A stretch of 64,000 bases of DNA from Hetaerina americana (GCA_022747635.1 JAKTNV010000009.1:30631622-30695621); one strand, 5' to 3'; positions 33,246-45,692 are shown, counted from the stretch's first letter. Translations and numbers: made by a program. Notes: generated by a model from the letters alone, not told the origin.

Positions 33246-33640
33246 AAAAAAAGTAACAGGAATATTGTGATTTCGCATAGTGCACGGCTTAGTGCGCCAT
33301 GAGTTGTTACCGTTAGGTCAAATGATCAATGAAGAGTACTACTACAAATTCAACGCCGTTTGGGGGAAGCAATACGAAAAAACGCCCGTATTTGTGGCGA
33401 AAAAAATCATGGCTTTTGAACCACCATGATAATTCACCTGCTGACACTGCTCAGTGCTTGAATTGCCAAAATTGCTGAAATAGCACTGTAAAGATGTTCC
33501 AACCTCGATATATATTCACCAGACATGGCCCCGTGACTTTTTTCTGTTCTTAAAAAAATGGGAAACCTTAAAAGACCGTAGTTTTTAAGACGAATGTTTG
33601 ACATTTAATGCCTTAAAGAGTGTTGATCTTAAGCGATACA
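33246..33640 (+). pseudogene. Old mariner transposase remnant (C-terminal half)
   Basis: Across two frames the strand reads GLVRHELLPLGQMINEEYYY, then WLLNHHDNSPADTAQCLNCQ, IYSPDMAP and, after a two-base loss, DFFLFLKKWETLKDRSF. This is the catalytic C-terminal half of a mariner transposase: HEFLPPGQTVNKEYY-type strand, HHDNAPAH (second catalytic Asp) and YSPDLAPCDFFLFPK (third Asp). The N-terminal DNA-binding half and the ends are not found. Several stops make it non-functional. It differs from the 10.3-kb element and is much older. Confidence 0.85.
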
Positions 33641-35299
33641 CATTAGGACATATCATCATACTTGTCAGCCATCTGCTCACAAAGTGTAGCATTTTAGATG
33701 TGAGCTAAAAATTGAAAAAAATGTAACAGCTATAATCAGCTACTTATAAAAAGCACCTGTCCTTACTTTCAGCAGCCTCTGATCCACAAACTTAAGTAAG
33801 GATAAGATTGATTTGAAAAATGAAAGAATGCATTTTATTTTTATTAATTTGGAGCAGTAACTGTGACTGAAATCAGAATCGGCATCGAAGAATATTTTGC
33901 ATCTCATCTCGTATATTATTCCTAAGCACCGCTTCAGAAAATAATCTGTATACTAAAATTGGCAATGGAGTGTTTTACTTTAAGTAATCTTTTCCTCTTT
34001 TCTCTGAGAAAAGACTAACTTTTGACTATGGAAATTTGAGGTGTCACGCTGCAGCTTTATCGATGGCAATATATTTCATGGTGTTTGGTACAGAGTTATA
34101 AGTAATATAATAAATGCGTTAACTATGAAGAGATAATATAGGAGTTTGCGGGATTTGTCTTGGAACGAAAGGAGGCAAAAGGTTATTCTAGCAGGATAGA
34201 AATCCTTGGAGGTTCTAAATACTTTGTTGAGGAAGAAAGGCTTGGCTTCCAAAAGAGATACTTAGGAACAAAAGTGTTATAAAGTGTGGTTTCGGAGCAA
34301 GTGGTGGGAGGGAAGGTCTCTACTGTGGATGGGACTAGTTTAATCTTCCATTTAGTGGCAAATTATATTCGTTACTATGGCTCGTAGGTGAAGATTAGGA
34401 AAACTAGCTAAAATATAGCTGTCCAAAACAACTACACGCAGCAGAAATCTTTGTGGGAGCTACAATAATGGACACTTTGTTAAAAATGTAGCACACTGCT
34501 GATACTACAAAAACCGTGCTAAAGTAGCGCGTGACTTAAAGCTAGCTAATATCAAACCGTGGAAACCGTCAGTATTAGCACTGGTTTGATATACATATCC
34601 CTCGTATCTCCTAATGACCTTTTAGATGATGTCTTCATATGTATTCGCATCCATGAATTATTGTCTGTTTCCTGTATCGAATTTGAAGTTATCTTCTGTT
34701 GTTCTTCCCGCTCGCCTTTCCTTCCTTTACTTCAATTTACTTCTGGGTTGACAACGATTCTCTCACATTGAATAGATGCAAGTGAAAAATGAAAGGAATG
34801 AATTCATGGTCAAAATAATAAGCGATTGGAGAATGATGAAAGGATGAGTAATGATGATTGGAAACAGATTCACCCAATTTGATTGTTCGATAAATGCTGT
34901 TATCTATGTTGGTTTCCGCATTAGTGATTGCTTTAGAGCTCGTTTTCCTAAGCAAAATATTTATTGATTTGGTTAAAATTTATCCGTGCTACGTCAATGC
35001 CAATAGTGGCAAATTTGGTGCCATTCCTGATGCGCATAAAATCCGTAATTTTGAGTTTCAGGAGCGTAATTTTCTGTAACTTCAACAGGTTAATAATTTT
35101 TAATGACTTCAGAAAGTATTCTACCTCGAAATATATCTAAATAGTTCATCCCATTGTCTCAGCGTTCAGTTCTTTCCATAGTTTTCTTGTAACAAATACA
35201 TTGGGAGTTTCATTGGGAAAGAATTGAACAGAAGAATGCTGGAGGCTGTAAAAACTAGACATAAATGGAAAAGGTAACCCTATAGAAACGTTGTTTCCG
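33641..35299. other. Unassigned AT-rich DNA
   Basis: No domain, tRNA box pair or long repeat recognised. Confidence 0.42.
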
Positions 35300-35950
35300 C
35301 CAGTTACGAAGTAGGTGCTGCTACTCGACTTGTTTGCAAAAGGATCAGCTGCCCAAATTCATCGGTAGTTGCGCCTAGTTTATGGATCAACAGTAGTGAG
35401 TGAAGGTAATAATAGGCAATGGTGTCGAAACTTCAAAAATGACGGCACAAATGCGCATGATGAAGAGCGGCCCAGTGAGAGAGTGGCCGGTCCGGTATCT
35501 AGACCGATGAAATCGTTCAACAAGAGTGGATCATGAACTGCGATCTGATCGACAATTGACGATTCTTGCTCTGGCTGATTAGTTTCCTCTTGATGGACGC
35601 ACTCCTATTTACATGATTGTAACGAAAGAGCTCGGTAATCGCATATTGTGTTCAAGTTGGGTACCGAAAATGCTTACCGACCAACACAAAGAGCAAAAAG
35701 GGTTGATTGGACGAGCTTTTTTGGACCGCTGTCTACAAGACGGAGACGACTTGACCTTGTCCTTGGCGAAAATGTCCTCTTCCTGCACTTGAAACAGTTG
35801 CTTGGTGAACAACTGTTAGAAAAGGACGAGAAAAGTAAGACCGCTGTTTTCAACTGGTCCGATTCCCAGGCGGCGAACTTCTATGCTGAGGGATTAAAGA
35901 AGCTTGTGCAGCGTTACGAAAGAACGAAGGGTGGTTATGTAGGAACGTGA
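35300..35950 (+). pseudogene. Mariner-family transposase remnant with central deletion
   Basis: N-terminal part in broken frames: LLLDLFAKGSAAQIHR, LRLVYGSTVVSEGNNRQWCR, NFKNDGTNAHDEERPSERV (the HDEERSGRPS linker), then KELGNRILCSSWVPKMLTDQ HK-type sequence near 35640-35690. At about 35750 the match jumps to the C-terminal block: LDLVLGENVLFLHLKQLLGE, then KSKTAVFNWSDSQAANFYAE and GLKKLVQRYERTKGGYVGT before the stop. The catalytic centre (first two Asp) is deleted, and the position of the third Asp appears as Glu. It belongs to the SETMAR-like transposase branch, distinct from the two other mariners here. No inverted repeats were found. Confidence 0.82.
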
Positions 35951-37399
35951 AGAAGGTTTGCTGGAAACTTAAACTGTCAATAAAAATGTTTCTATGGAAT
36001 ATATTTTTATATGACCAAACGGATCTAACTTCAAAAATAAATCTCGTACATAATGCGAATGGCATTCGTGTTATTGATATTCTTATCATTTCTAATATCT
36101 ACCGCGCAATTCATTCTTATGGATCTAGTTGGTCCGACTTGTCACTTGCTGTCAAGATGGCTTTGTATTTGTATTAATATTCGTTTCCATGTACTAGAAA
36201 TTGATTCCCACTCATCAACCGCCATATTTATTTAGCTTATCGTTATTAAGTAATGGCATCCTTAAAGAAATTAATTTACACCTGTCCGCATCCCGCATCA
36301 AGGGCGTGGCATCAAGGGCGTGTGGCTGGGAGTTCATGTATGGCTGGTACGGCAACGTTTAAGAAATGACCGTTTTTAGGCATGGCAACAGCCAGACATA
36401 AAAACGGTTGTTCCTTAAAAGATATCCCTCGTATTAGGGAAGGCGACCGAAAGCTAAGGCCATCAGGGATAGTTGGGTATTCTGGAAGAGGTTGCATCTT
36501 CGGGAAATGGCAGAAGGCTGGAGAAAAACCAGGTCTACGTTTGCTTACTGTAAGCGGAAGGCGTCAAGGGGTCCACAGTTGTACGTCCCATCTATGGACT
36601 GTGTACTGATCTTGAAGTGCTCTCCAAAGAGCTTCCCATCGGGACCACTGAAAAATCATTTCTCCGCTGGGATTCGTATCTTGATCCTCGGGATGGAAAA
36701 ATAGTACACTAGTCAAATCACTAATACCATCATAAATTGAGAATGATAATATACAAATTGATCGGAGGTTTTTATGCATGTAGAAAAATGGTAGTAGGCT
36801 CAAAAGAATCTGATTTTGATCATAATAAAGGAGAATGAAAATAAATTCGATTATCGAACAAAAATTGTCACAAATGCGTGCTCCCCATACTTAATTTAAA
36901 TATATGAATATATTTATCGCTTACGTGTAAGATATTTGTTGAATATTAGCGTGGTCGTAAGAATAGAAAATGACAACTGCGGAAAAGAGTGGAAGTAGTA
37001 AAAATATATAACAGAATGGTTATGAAGATCAAAAAGATGGGACGAATCACCAAAGAAGATAGCGTTTGAACAAAGGGTTTATAATGAAAAAGGTTTTATG
37101 GAAACATTCCGGAAGAGATAAGAACTTATTGGCAAAAGTATGAAAACGTTTTCAGAAATAAAATGGAAGCGAAAATGAATGGAATGTACTATGCGGCGAT
37201 CTACGACGGAATAAGTTAACAAAATTATAATAGATGTAAAATATGAAGTTATTATGCAAAGATACTTGGCGAGAAGGGAACCGTGCTAACAAAGTTCCAA
37301 CTAAGCCAATCTTCGGTGTAATAACTTCTTTTGAATGTTTATGTAAGCCATGCGTGCCTCCACGTTTAAGACGCTCTTTGCAACCTTGGCCTGAAATAA
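35951..37399. other. Unassigned DNA with a 14-bp direct duplication
   Basis: GCATCAAGGGCGTG is repeated head to tail at 36295-36308 and 36309-36322. About 36370-36700 is less AT-rich and open in several frames, but no domain or repeat family is recognised. Confidence 0.4.
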
Positions 37400-37640
37400 G
37401 ATACAATTAACGTGAGGGAGACACTCTTGTCGCGGGAGCAAGATATGCTGTGAGCACAGTCACAGCGGATTCGCGTCCTCTGCCGGCTCTTAATTCGCGT
37501 GTCGAGCAGGACTCCAGCCGCCGGGAAGCAACGCCAGCGTGCCTTCTCTCTCTCTCCACACGACGAGAGACAGAAGCGCTTTCGGCTTCCCCAGCAGGAG
37601 ATAGTGCGGGGAATGAGGGAGTGCATAACTTTAAAAACAC
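37400..37640. other. GC-richer, CpG-containing island
   Basis: About 240 bp stand out by G+C and CpG (ATTCGCGTCCTCTGCCGGC, GTCGAGCAGG, GCCGCCGGGAAGC). All strands are open for about 100 codons, as expected in GC-rich sequence. No protein domain is recognised. A promoter-type or unmethylated regulatory element is possible but unsupported. Confidence 0.3.
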
Positions 37641-40600
37641 AAGGGGTGAGGATAGCATTAATTCTTCGGGTCTTTGCTCCATGACGACTGCACACACGAC
37701 ATGGAAATGTGTTGAAAACTTAATTAAATATTTCTTCCCTGAAAAAGATAATAAATTCACTTGATCTGCATATATTTTTGATTGGGAGGACAATCTCAAG
37801 AAAAATATTAGAAAGAAGTACTAAAAATAAGATGTAGTGGTATTATCCTACTATCACAAGGTTTTTAAAAACTCTCCGCCTTATGGTGACTGACAGAAAT
37901 TTCAATTTTTACTGTTCTTTTTTTTCCATGTTTCCATGAACCTACTTGTCATGAAATTTTGCTACATTTAACTTTTAGGCTTCTTGACCCGCAAGATTCT
38001 TGATGCAAAACATTGTTTGTATTCGTGTCAGATCTCAAAGACATGAAGTACACAGGAAACACTTTAAGAAGACGTAGTAGCATTTTTAATGCTAGCCTCA
38101 AGTGTGATATTTTTTTCCAAATGCTGTTTGGCTCGGAGGGAAAATTTTAGCATTCCTAAAAGAGAGATGAGAACGAGTGAGTCAAAAAATAATCAAATAT
38201 GGGACCAGTTACTAGTTTAAGTTTACTCAAAGATGCATTAATCGATTGAAAGCCTTTGTAATGGTAAGCATCATATTCCCCTTTAAACATTAATTAAGAA
38301 TTCACCGGCTATATTCATCATAATTATGATCATTATATGCAGTCTACCTTTTAAATGTAGAAATTAGTAGCTCCCTGAAAACTCTTACTTAATGTGAGTA
38401 AACTTCAGAAGCGCATCCTCTCACATGTAATACCTTATTTCTTAAAATTTATAATCCTCATATTATCCATTTTCCATATTGATTTTAAAAATATTGTGCA
38501 TGTACATTCCAAAAGCATCCAATCTATGCTTAAATACTTTCGCCAGAGACAAAGTTATGGACCTCCGAACCGTATTCTACGTTCTATATTAATATATCTT
38601 CCATACGTGTATATATACTCGTATTTGCATCTTCTTGAATCCCGAGAGTGCAGGCATACACGTTGAATTTTGAGAGAGGAGTTGAGAAAAAAAGCATTGC
38701 TCATACGGAGTGCTTGTTTAGGTGATCGGGGCAGAATCAAATCAGAATTTTTCCCTTGTGAGCCACACGGCCTTTAAAGAAGTTATTCCTCAAGATCCTT
38801 CCTGCAAAGTGGTGGACGTGTTAAAGAAGAGGAAGGAAAAATGGAGCAGGGAGATGTTGACCTTGCGCACTGATTCTTTCAAGGAGCTACCGGCAGGAGT
38901 GCACTTTGTTCTTTGAAGAAGCGTTTTAGTACAGAGGGAATACGTTCGTAGCGACTGGAAGTCTCGTCTCTTGTATCCTTCTCTTGGAGTCAATTGGGTT
39001 TTGGAGCCCGCACGGGATAGGTGGATGCAAGTAGTGGGGGATGGGAGGGTGGATGTGTTGGTGAGAGGTTGGCGACAGTGGGCGGGATATGCATTGAAAG
39101 GAGGTCATGGATTCACCTCTGCATGATTCTCCTCCGCCCTTGGATTATCAAGATAGTAAGATAGTGTTGCCAGCCACCTGAGCGCGGACTGAAATCTTCG
39201 CTTCACTTTATCCATTCCCGAATAAATGAAGATGTTTGTTCATTCTTTGTATGCATCGGGATAGTACGTGCCAACTATCAGTGTAAAAACGAAGTGTTCA
39301 AAAGTGAGATGTCTCTGGCGAATGCAATGAAAACTATTACACGTATTAGCTATGAAATAAATACCCATGCAAGTTACCATAAATGAATCTCATTCATTCA
39401 CGACCCAGTTTTAATGTGATGTATCATCTTCAGTAACTAAAAGTCACGTCGAAACCTGTATGTGAATAAATTTTATTTGTAGAAAAAATATTTTGCTTTT
39501 GTAATATAAACATATCCACACTTATGTAAACACTCCATATCTGTTATCTCACACAAATATTAACACTTTTTATCGCTAGAATCTTCGAAATCTTACCACT
39601 ATTAGTTTTCTAATTCATTTTTCACAAGCTAGATATGTTTTAAGAAATGGTAAGGTAGGTGCAATAGAAGTCTTTCGCGTTTTTAGCGTCTTTTTTACTG
39701 TCGGAATAAATAGTTAAAAAATGCAAAATGTACTTTTTATTAACATTTAATTGATACTTTTATTAAAATGATTTAAAAATTTCATACCATTGCTCTTCTT
39801 CGAATAAGATCATTCACGTCCGATTGTTTTGGTAAAGGGAACACCACCCTTTAAAATACCATTCAGACATCCGCTAGCAATAGCACGTTGTGAAATCCAA
39901 ATTCCAGTTTTAGCCCTATGATTAATGATGAAGCGTAATAACTGACAAATTGGATAGACTATTATATTATATCAAGTCTTTGTAATTGGCAAGTAATGCT
40001 TTTCAAAAACATTTGCTGGGAAAAAATCATTTGCTTTCGTAATAAATATACCATGATACGAGCATCCCCATAAGTAGCCTTACTGAATAAAAAAGATTAC
40101 ATACTTTTTAATTTTCCAGCGTTATGTCATTAACTTTCATTTTCTCCTTCAATTATTTTATTTGTTATTATTTTTTCACTTGAAAGTTGAAATAAAAATT
40201 TAATTTACTCATAAAATTTTTATTTTTCAAGATATCTGTTTTAAATGAATGTCCTATATCCTTAGTTTATTTGTAGATTCTTTCTGAGAAGACTTCCAGG
40301 TGAAAAGTATTGCTATTCAGGATTGTTTTTGTATGCATCCGAATAGATATTATTAAAGTTGGTCTTCTGTGCAAAGTAGATTTTAGATGGATAAATTTTA
40401 TGGATTCAAACAGACCAACGGTACCATTCCAGTGAATAAACTACAATACGAATGCATATTAATTTAGGCTCTACCATCATTGAAAGCCTTTCATTACATT
40501 TCTTGACGTGAATATAATATATTGTTGTCCTCATTCCTATTTAGAAATGATATTTCCTATTTTGATATTAGTAAGCTTAAAAATATAATAGAATTGTCAT

Positions 40601-41019
40601 TTTTTATGGAAAAAATATGATTTTGATGGTCTTGAAATGGTTTGACTTTTATGCTTCCTAGTTAGGGCACATTCAATTCTAAATGAGGCTCTTGGTAGAA
40701 TGGAGAATGTACTAGACGAGAAGCAAGAAATCATCGAATATAACTTTTTACGACTCCAAACTACCGATATTCAATAGATAAAATGTGAATTAAAAATTAA
40801 TTAATGTAAATGTGAACTGTGAGTTAAACTGCTAGCTCTTCCCCACCTTCTGTATCGGGCAACACTTTATATTTTCAAAAATTACAAATGATATATGTGT
40901 AATCCGTGGAATGGTGAGAAAATTACTTATGAACCTATTATTATGCGGTACTCCACCTTTTATGGTATGTTTTGAATGAACACAGTCTGAGAAATGTTTC
41001 ATTTACTAGCCTCGCCTAA
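37641..41019. other. Long AT-rich stretch, no recognised gene
   Basis: A divergent palindrome-type motif occurs at about 39402-39460 (CGACCCAGTTTTAATGTGAT ... CACGTCGAAACCTG), related to the ACGACCCAGGTTTCGA core of the 7.3 and 42.7-kb MITEs. A 64-codon plus frame ending at 38916 has no recognisable motif. Otherwise featureless. Confidence 0.42.
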
Positions 41020-41640
41020 CAAGATACTGCGTACCTGACATCCCATTATACAATAAACTCATCCAAAGTCGCATACTTCCTCCCTCACTTCATTCTGTCC
41101 AACATGCCTATCCTATCCCTCCCCGTATCTCGCTTACTTACCGCTCTCCCCTCTTTCATTCTTCAACAATTAATCCCTAATTAAAATGCTATGCATACAC
41201 TTTTCCTGTCTCCTTTAGATTCATCCCAACAAGTCTCCCTCCTCCCCAACCATATTTTTGCATATTTTACTTTCCATCAATTTTACTTTTCCCAGGCTTC
41301 TCCACACCTAAGTCTCAGGCGCCTTAAATACTATATACATCTATCATCTTGTTTCAACAACCTTGTTTCTGCGCCGTACAACACCACGCCGTAAGTCGAA
41401 GTGTTCACGTCTCTTTTAAGCGTCTTTACTCAACGTCCTTGGATTCAATTCTCACCTTGTAAAAATGTCTTTTTCCAACACAGTTCTTTTTCTTTTACTG
41501 CTTTGGCCACTTTGGTCCAGAACACTTCCGGAAACGGTTAACTGTTCAACCAGCTCTAACCTTTTCCCACTTACCTTAACGTGTAATTTAACCATTCTAT
41601 CTTTTTTGAAAAACTCATAACCTTTGTTTTTTCACATTAC
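41020..41640 (-). pseudogene. LINE family A 3' end, degenerate
   Basis: On the minus strand the DNA aligns along its whole length with the 11.69-12.30-kb fragment: the 3' UTR (CTAACAAGATACTGCGTACC on plus), the ATTCTGTCCAACATGCCTAT block encoding the C-terminus, and further up the LEAFEMW/ETW region (CTTCTCCACACCTAAGTCTC on plus). It is more decayed, with many stops. 5'-truncated. Confidence 0.78.
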
Positions 41641-42687
41641 TTCTCACCTCATGTCTATCACACTGGTGTTTCAATGGGCTCAGTAATGATGTTAAACCCC
41701 TACTGACTGGAAAAATTAAGCTTGGTCATCCGAAGACCTATCTGATATAATGAATTCCCCTCGGACTTCCATTCCTATTTCCAGTTCTTCCCATGTAGCC
41801 TAAGCTTATTTAATTCATTGAATTATTATAAATATGGGTATAACTTTGGAATCTAAGGCATATAAAAGTATAATAAGGTTTAGTAGTCGTTAATGCTTAA
41901 AAGAAATTTAAAGTTTAAATTCCAATATACTGAAAAATTTCGCTTTTGATAATGGTTCGGAGTTAATGAATTAGCCGCTATTGTTACATTTAACTGGGAG
42001 AGACATTGAAAATCTGATTAAACCTAATTTCTTAGTTTTAAAACTTCGAGTGGACCGAATGGCTTGGTTATATCATATCACTTTAGAGATGCCTGGAGAA
42101 TGGGCTCCGAAACCACGTATGTCATAGGAATGATCTGTAGGTGCTGACAAAACTTGGCTCATTTTCTCTGACACTGAAGAATCTTAATCTTATTTGAATG
42201 GAGTATAGCCAAATTTTAGGTTGAATATTAGGCTGTTTTGTAAAGGTCACTTTTATCTCCGTCTGAGTGATTAAGTACGACTTCTGAAGAGTCTCAGTTG
42301 ATAACTGCGGTTTATTCCCTTAGTTTTTCTATTACGCCCCATTGCTCGAATAAATATGCCACTTATTTAAAGAGGAAAATGAGAATTATTCTCTGATAAT
42401 AGCAGCGGTTTTTCTCCGGTGATTTCGGTTTTGGTTTGCCCCTAGTTAGGAATAAATATGCCAATTATGTGAAGGGAAAATGAAAAGTAATCAAATCAGT
42501 AAAGGATAGTAAGCCTTTAATCTCATTTTTAATTGCATGGCGGGGTAATTTTATTTTTGTCTTTTGAGTCTTCGTAGCAATGATTGAAAGAAAGGAGTGG
42601 CTACTAGTTTCTAGGTTCTCTGATACAAAACATCAGTATAATTTCCTTGTGAATGAAATCTGAAAACTGCAGAATTCTGAAATAAAA
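41641..42687. other. Unassigned AT-rich DNA
   Basis: Nothing recognised. AATAAATATGCCA(A/C)TTAT occurs twice (about 42350 and 42450) next to AGGGGAAAATGA-like text, a hint of a short local duplication. Confidence 0.4.
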
Positions 42688-42905
42688 TTTGTTGTCTGAG
42701 GCGTAACTTTATGGAATGTGCGAAACATATTGAAATAAAATAATTTACTTTGTAATTCCAAACACTTTATTTTTAAAAAAACACGACCCAGGTTCCGACG
42801 TTGAACGTCATCATCAGGTGATGATGACATTTAACGATGATGACGCTTTTTTTAAATAAAGTGTTTGGAATTGCAAAGTAAATTCTTTCATTTCATTTCA
42901 ATATG
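42688..42905. repeat. Palindromic MITE-like repeat, copy 2
   Basis: Inverted arms run from CATATTGAAATAAAATAATT (42726) to the matching end at 42905. The core is ACGACCCAGGTTCCGACGTT GAACGTCATCATC, and the centre has a second, inner palindrome. It shares the arms, core and 38-bp left flank with 7246-7450. Confidence 0.82.
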
Positions 42906-43120
42906 TTTGCAGAATTCTGTTCAACTTGAATATGTAATTGATTTACCCTAAAAAATCGGTACTTATGGACTTTCATGGAAACATTAGTTTTCGTTTTTTC
43001 TCCAGCTTCAAAAAAAATATTAATAACTTGGTTGGTGGGAATTCATTACTGTTATTTACATTTTTAAGTCGTCCAAAAGCTCTTCTTGAAATTAAAAAAA
43101 GGCGGCATATGACCTCCATT

Positions 43121-43160
43121 CGTAGTCGTGCGCGAGCATTCGTAGTCGTGCGCGAGGCGC
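43121..43160 (+). repeat. Two-copy 20-bp tandem repeat, CpG-rich
   Basis: CGTAGTCGTGCGCGAGCATT is followed directly by CGTAGTCGTGCGCGAGGCGC; the first 16 bases are identical. Confidence 0.8.
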
Positions 43161-43206
43161 CACTGTCCACGAGGTTAAAGCCAACTTTAAGCCAACGTCC
43201 CAGTCA

Positions 43207-43309
43207 AGGCGAATGATTTTTACACTCTGAAATTGTTGCATTGAAATGCACATTAGCGGATGACTCCGTTAAAAAGTTACTGTTGGGCATCTCCCGCAGT
43301 TTCTTTGGA
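43207..43309 (-). repeat. Dispersed repeat of about 100 bp, copy 2
   Basis: Inverse match to 13640-13738, sharing GGAGTCATC(T/C)GCTAATGTG and GTGTAAAAATCATTCGCC. Unrecognised family. Confidence 0.7.
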
Positions 43310-44089
43310 ATTTTTCAGATGAGAATGAAAATATTAAAAGCATGGTTAGCAAGATAATTCAGTTTCTTTCCTAACATTTCTGTTTACTTAATTGTAATAC
43401 GTCGTTTTTTATGAGCCTTTCTTATGAAATTAGTTGCAGTTCGTTTGACATAGTCAGTAATATTTTTCCTATTCCACCGGGTAACGATAATTACTTAATA
43501 CAAGCGTCTATCGAACCATAGGAGTCTTGCCATCGGCGTCTATCAAACATCATAGTAATACCACTAAGTAATGATTATTTGACCGTTTTAGCACCATATT
43601 AAAAACATTATTTTAAGAATTAATAAATACTGACATCTCGTCAAGTGTTGGGTGACAATAGGCCATACCACCTGAGGTTATCATTAAATTACTCGTTTAC
43701 AAGTACTCAACCTACCGCCTGCCTCCGCTGGCATCGCGCCCCTTCAGTTATTTCGTATCTGCGCTGCATTCTCTCTCATTCACTCTTCCTTTAGCTGTTC
43801 ATGTCTGCAAACCTCTTGGCATAAGTTAATATTCATCGTTTTGTATATAATTCTCCAATTACCTTTATAATTTTTAGTTGCGTTTATTTTAAACATTGGA
43901 AAATATTTGAATTTAAAAATCAAATATTACTCTCTCAATATCTATGCACTTTATTGTCTCTCACAGTAGGTAATTCCTTTTCAGTTGGGGTCATACGTAA
44001 TTTTGGTCTTCGAAGGTCATTTACACCCTCTCTTTGAGCCTCTTTCAGCTTCAAATCTGAGCGAACTTTGCAAATTTGCGTCGCTTGTT
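43310..44089. other. Unassigned AT-rich DNA
   Basis: CGTCTATC(G/A)AACC and similar short strings recur near 43506 and 43539. No gene found. Confidence 0.4.
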
Positions 44090-44470
44090 GAATGCAAAGC
44101 CATAGGACGAAGCCCGGGAGCGAGTTCCGTCCCCTGTCTCGGCTAGGTGTAGAAAATAAATCCCGAATGTGTTTTATAGCAGCCCGGCGTTTTCGTAGAC
44201 CGGCCGGATGTAGACGACAGATGAAATCCGAGCGAGTGATTTGTGGGCGCCACGCGTTGGCACGCATTGAGCAGCCATTTGGGAGGGCGGAGTTGGTTGG
44301 TAGCGTCAAGACTCCTGCGCTTTTGTGAGCTATTGGTTCCTGTGAATTCTTGACGTCTCGCGCTCTGCATTAGGGAATTGCTACGCTGCGGGTTTTCTTT
44401 GCTCCGGCGGGAGACTGAAGCTTCCATTGGGCGGAGACGGGAGATCAATTGCAGCCTTTGCACTCATTGC
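44090..44470. other. GC-richer, CpG-containing island
   Basis: About 380 bp are G+C- and CpG-rich against AT-rich flanks (AGCCCGGGAGCGAG, CGTAGACCGGCCGG, GGGCGCCACGCG). Both strands carry overlapping open frames of 78-124 codons with no domain. A promoter-like role is possible. There is no TATA or initiator context I would defend. Confidence 0.32.
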
Positions 44471-45328
44471 ATGGGAAAGGTTTCATCTGTTTCTGATATC
44501 TTGAGAGGTGTTGAAACCTGGGTGTTTATTGAACTACGGAGATATTTCCTTCAATGTCTTTCGATCAAAGGGTTATAAAAAGTAATTCTAGAACTGCAAA
44601 ATCTAATTGGAATGGTAGCTGGCACATTTGCTTCCAATAATGAAAGGTCGGTTCGAATATGATTTGTAATGTACTTTCAGCGGTGTATTTTTTACATTGG
44701 AAGAAATTAATATTTCTTTCATGTGGCTCGAAAGATTTTGGAAGTATCTTATGATGTAAATTGAAAATTGAAGGTACTTTTAACGGATTTAAACAATTTA
44801 CATAGTCATGTATAGTACTTTTAATGTATAAAAATGTAGTTACCGGACGGAAGTATATAGTAGGAAACTGTCTTCGAAAACGCAAATATAAGTGCATACA
44901 TTTAAATTGAGCCAAGGTTAAAATACTGGCACTGATAACTTAAGCGATTTAGCAGTAATTATTTCCCAACAAAATATTGCTTTCAATGGAATCTTAGTAT
45001 CTTATGAACAACAAACTGTTATTCATTGTTCGCGTCAAATAGTTTGATGTGATTTTAATAAAATATTTTGCATCATCCTAAATTTGAGCTCTAATACGTT
45101 AAAAATGTATTTATAAATTGATCAGTTGTAATGTATTTATAAATTAATCAGTATAATTAAAAAGTACTTGTATTCCTTCGATTATGAGTAACCATATCCT
45201 TTTCTCAAATTGGAATATGGGTTCAAATTTTAATTCTGTCTGAAAATGTTGTTGTTTATATTAAAAACTAGAATTACTCTACGCAAGATTGTTAGCGATT
45301 AATTTTAATTAGTAATAACTATGCATAG
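44471..45328. other. Unassigned AT-rich DNA
   Basis: A 116-codon minus-strand frame (44565-44915) shows no motif; likely chance. Confidence 0.4.
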
Positions 45329-45540
45329 TGACGTACGACGGCTTAAGTTGTTTAGCATTTAAGGCGAAATTTACGAAGAAATATTTCACTGAAATATTTT
45401 GTCCAATCATTGACCAGGGTCCATATCCGCGCCTTAGGAATGAGGTGAGCCGAATACCCGCTAAATCGACAGCAGTAGTGGATTTGTTCCATCCGTCGTT
45501 AAAACTATTGAAAACATTACTCGAAGCCAAAGAAGCTTGA
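45329..45540 (+). CDS. Candidate terminal exon of an unknown gene
   Basis: After an acceptor-like ATGCATAG (or the later GTTTAG at 45355) the plus strand is open to a TGA at 45540. The peptide includes KAKFTKKYFTEIFCPIIDQG, then PYPRLRNEVSRIPAKSTAVV and DLFHPSLKLLKTLLEAKEA. An AATAAA polyadenylation signal lies at 45620-45625, 80 bp after the stop, consistent with a 3' terminal exon and short 3' UTR. The sequence is amphipathic near its end and not recognised. The opposite strand is also open (80 codons), and AATAAA is common in AT-rich DNA, so this is tentative. It could be a processed pseudogene fragment. Confidence 0.33.
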
Positions 45541-45619
45541 AGGATATGCAATACATGATATCCAGCGTGATTCCCTTTATTTGTATGGTATTAAATGTGC
45601 ATAATGCAGTTTGAATTTC

Positions 45620-45625
45620 AATAAA
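45620..45625 (+). promoter_or_regulatory. Possible polyadenylation signal AATAAA
   Basis: Located 80 bp downstream of the stop of the 45.3-kb frame. The motif alone is weak in AT-rich DNA. Confidence 0.3.
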
Positions 45626-45692
45626 ATATTTTAGTCATCATTATTTAGTCTGAATATGATGGTTTGAGGCTTTACTTTGTGAAAATTCATCA

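Noticed and set aside
38722..38916. 64-codon plus-strand frame (HTAFKEVIPQDPSCKVVDVL...)
   Set aside because: Looks protein-like, but no splice sites, start context or recognised family; the minus strand is also open.
44565..44915. 116-codon minus-strand frame
   Set aside because: AT-rich, no motif, no promoter or splice signals. Expected by chance in a window of this size.
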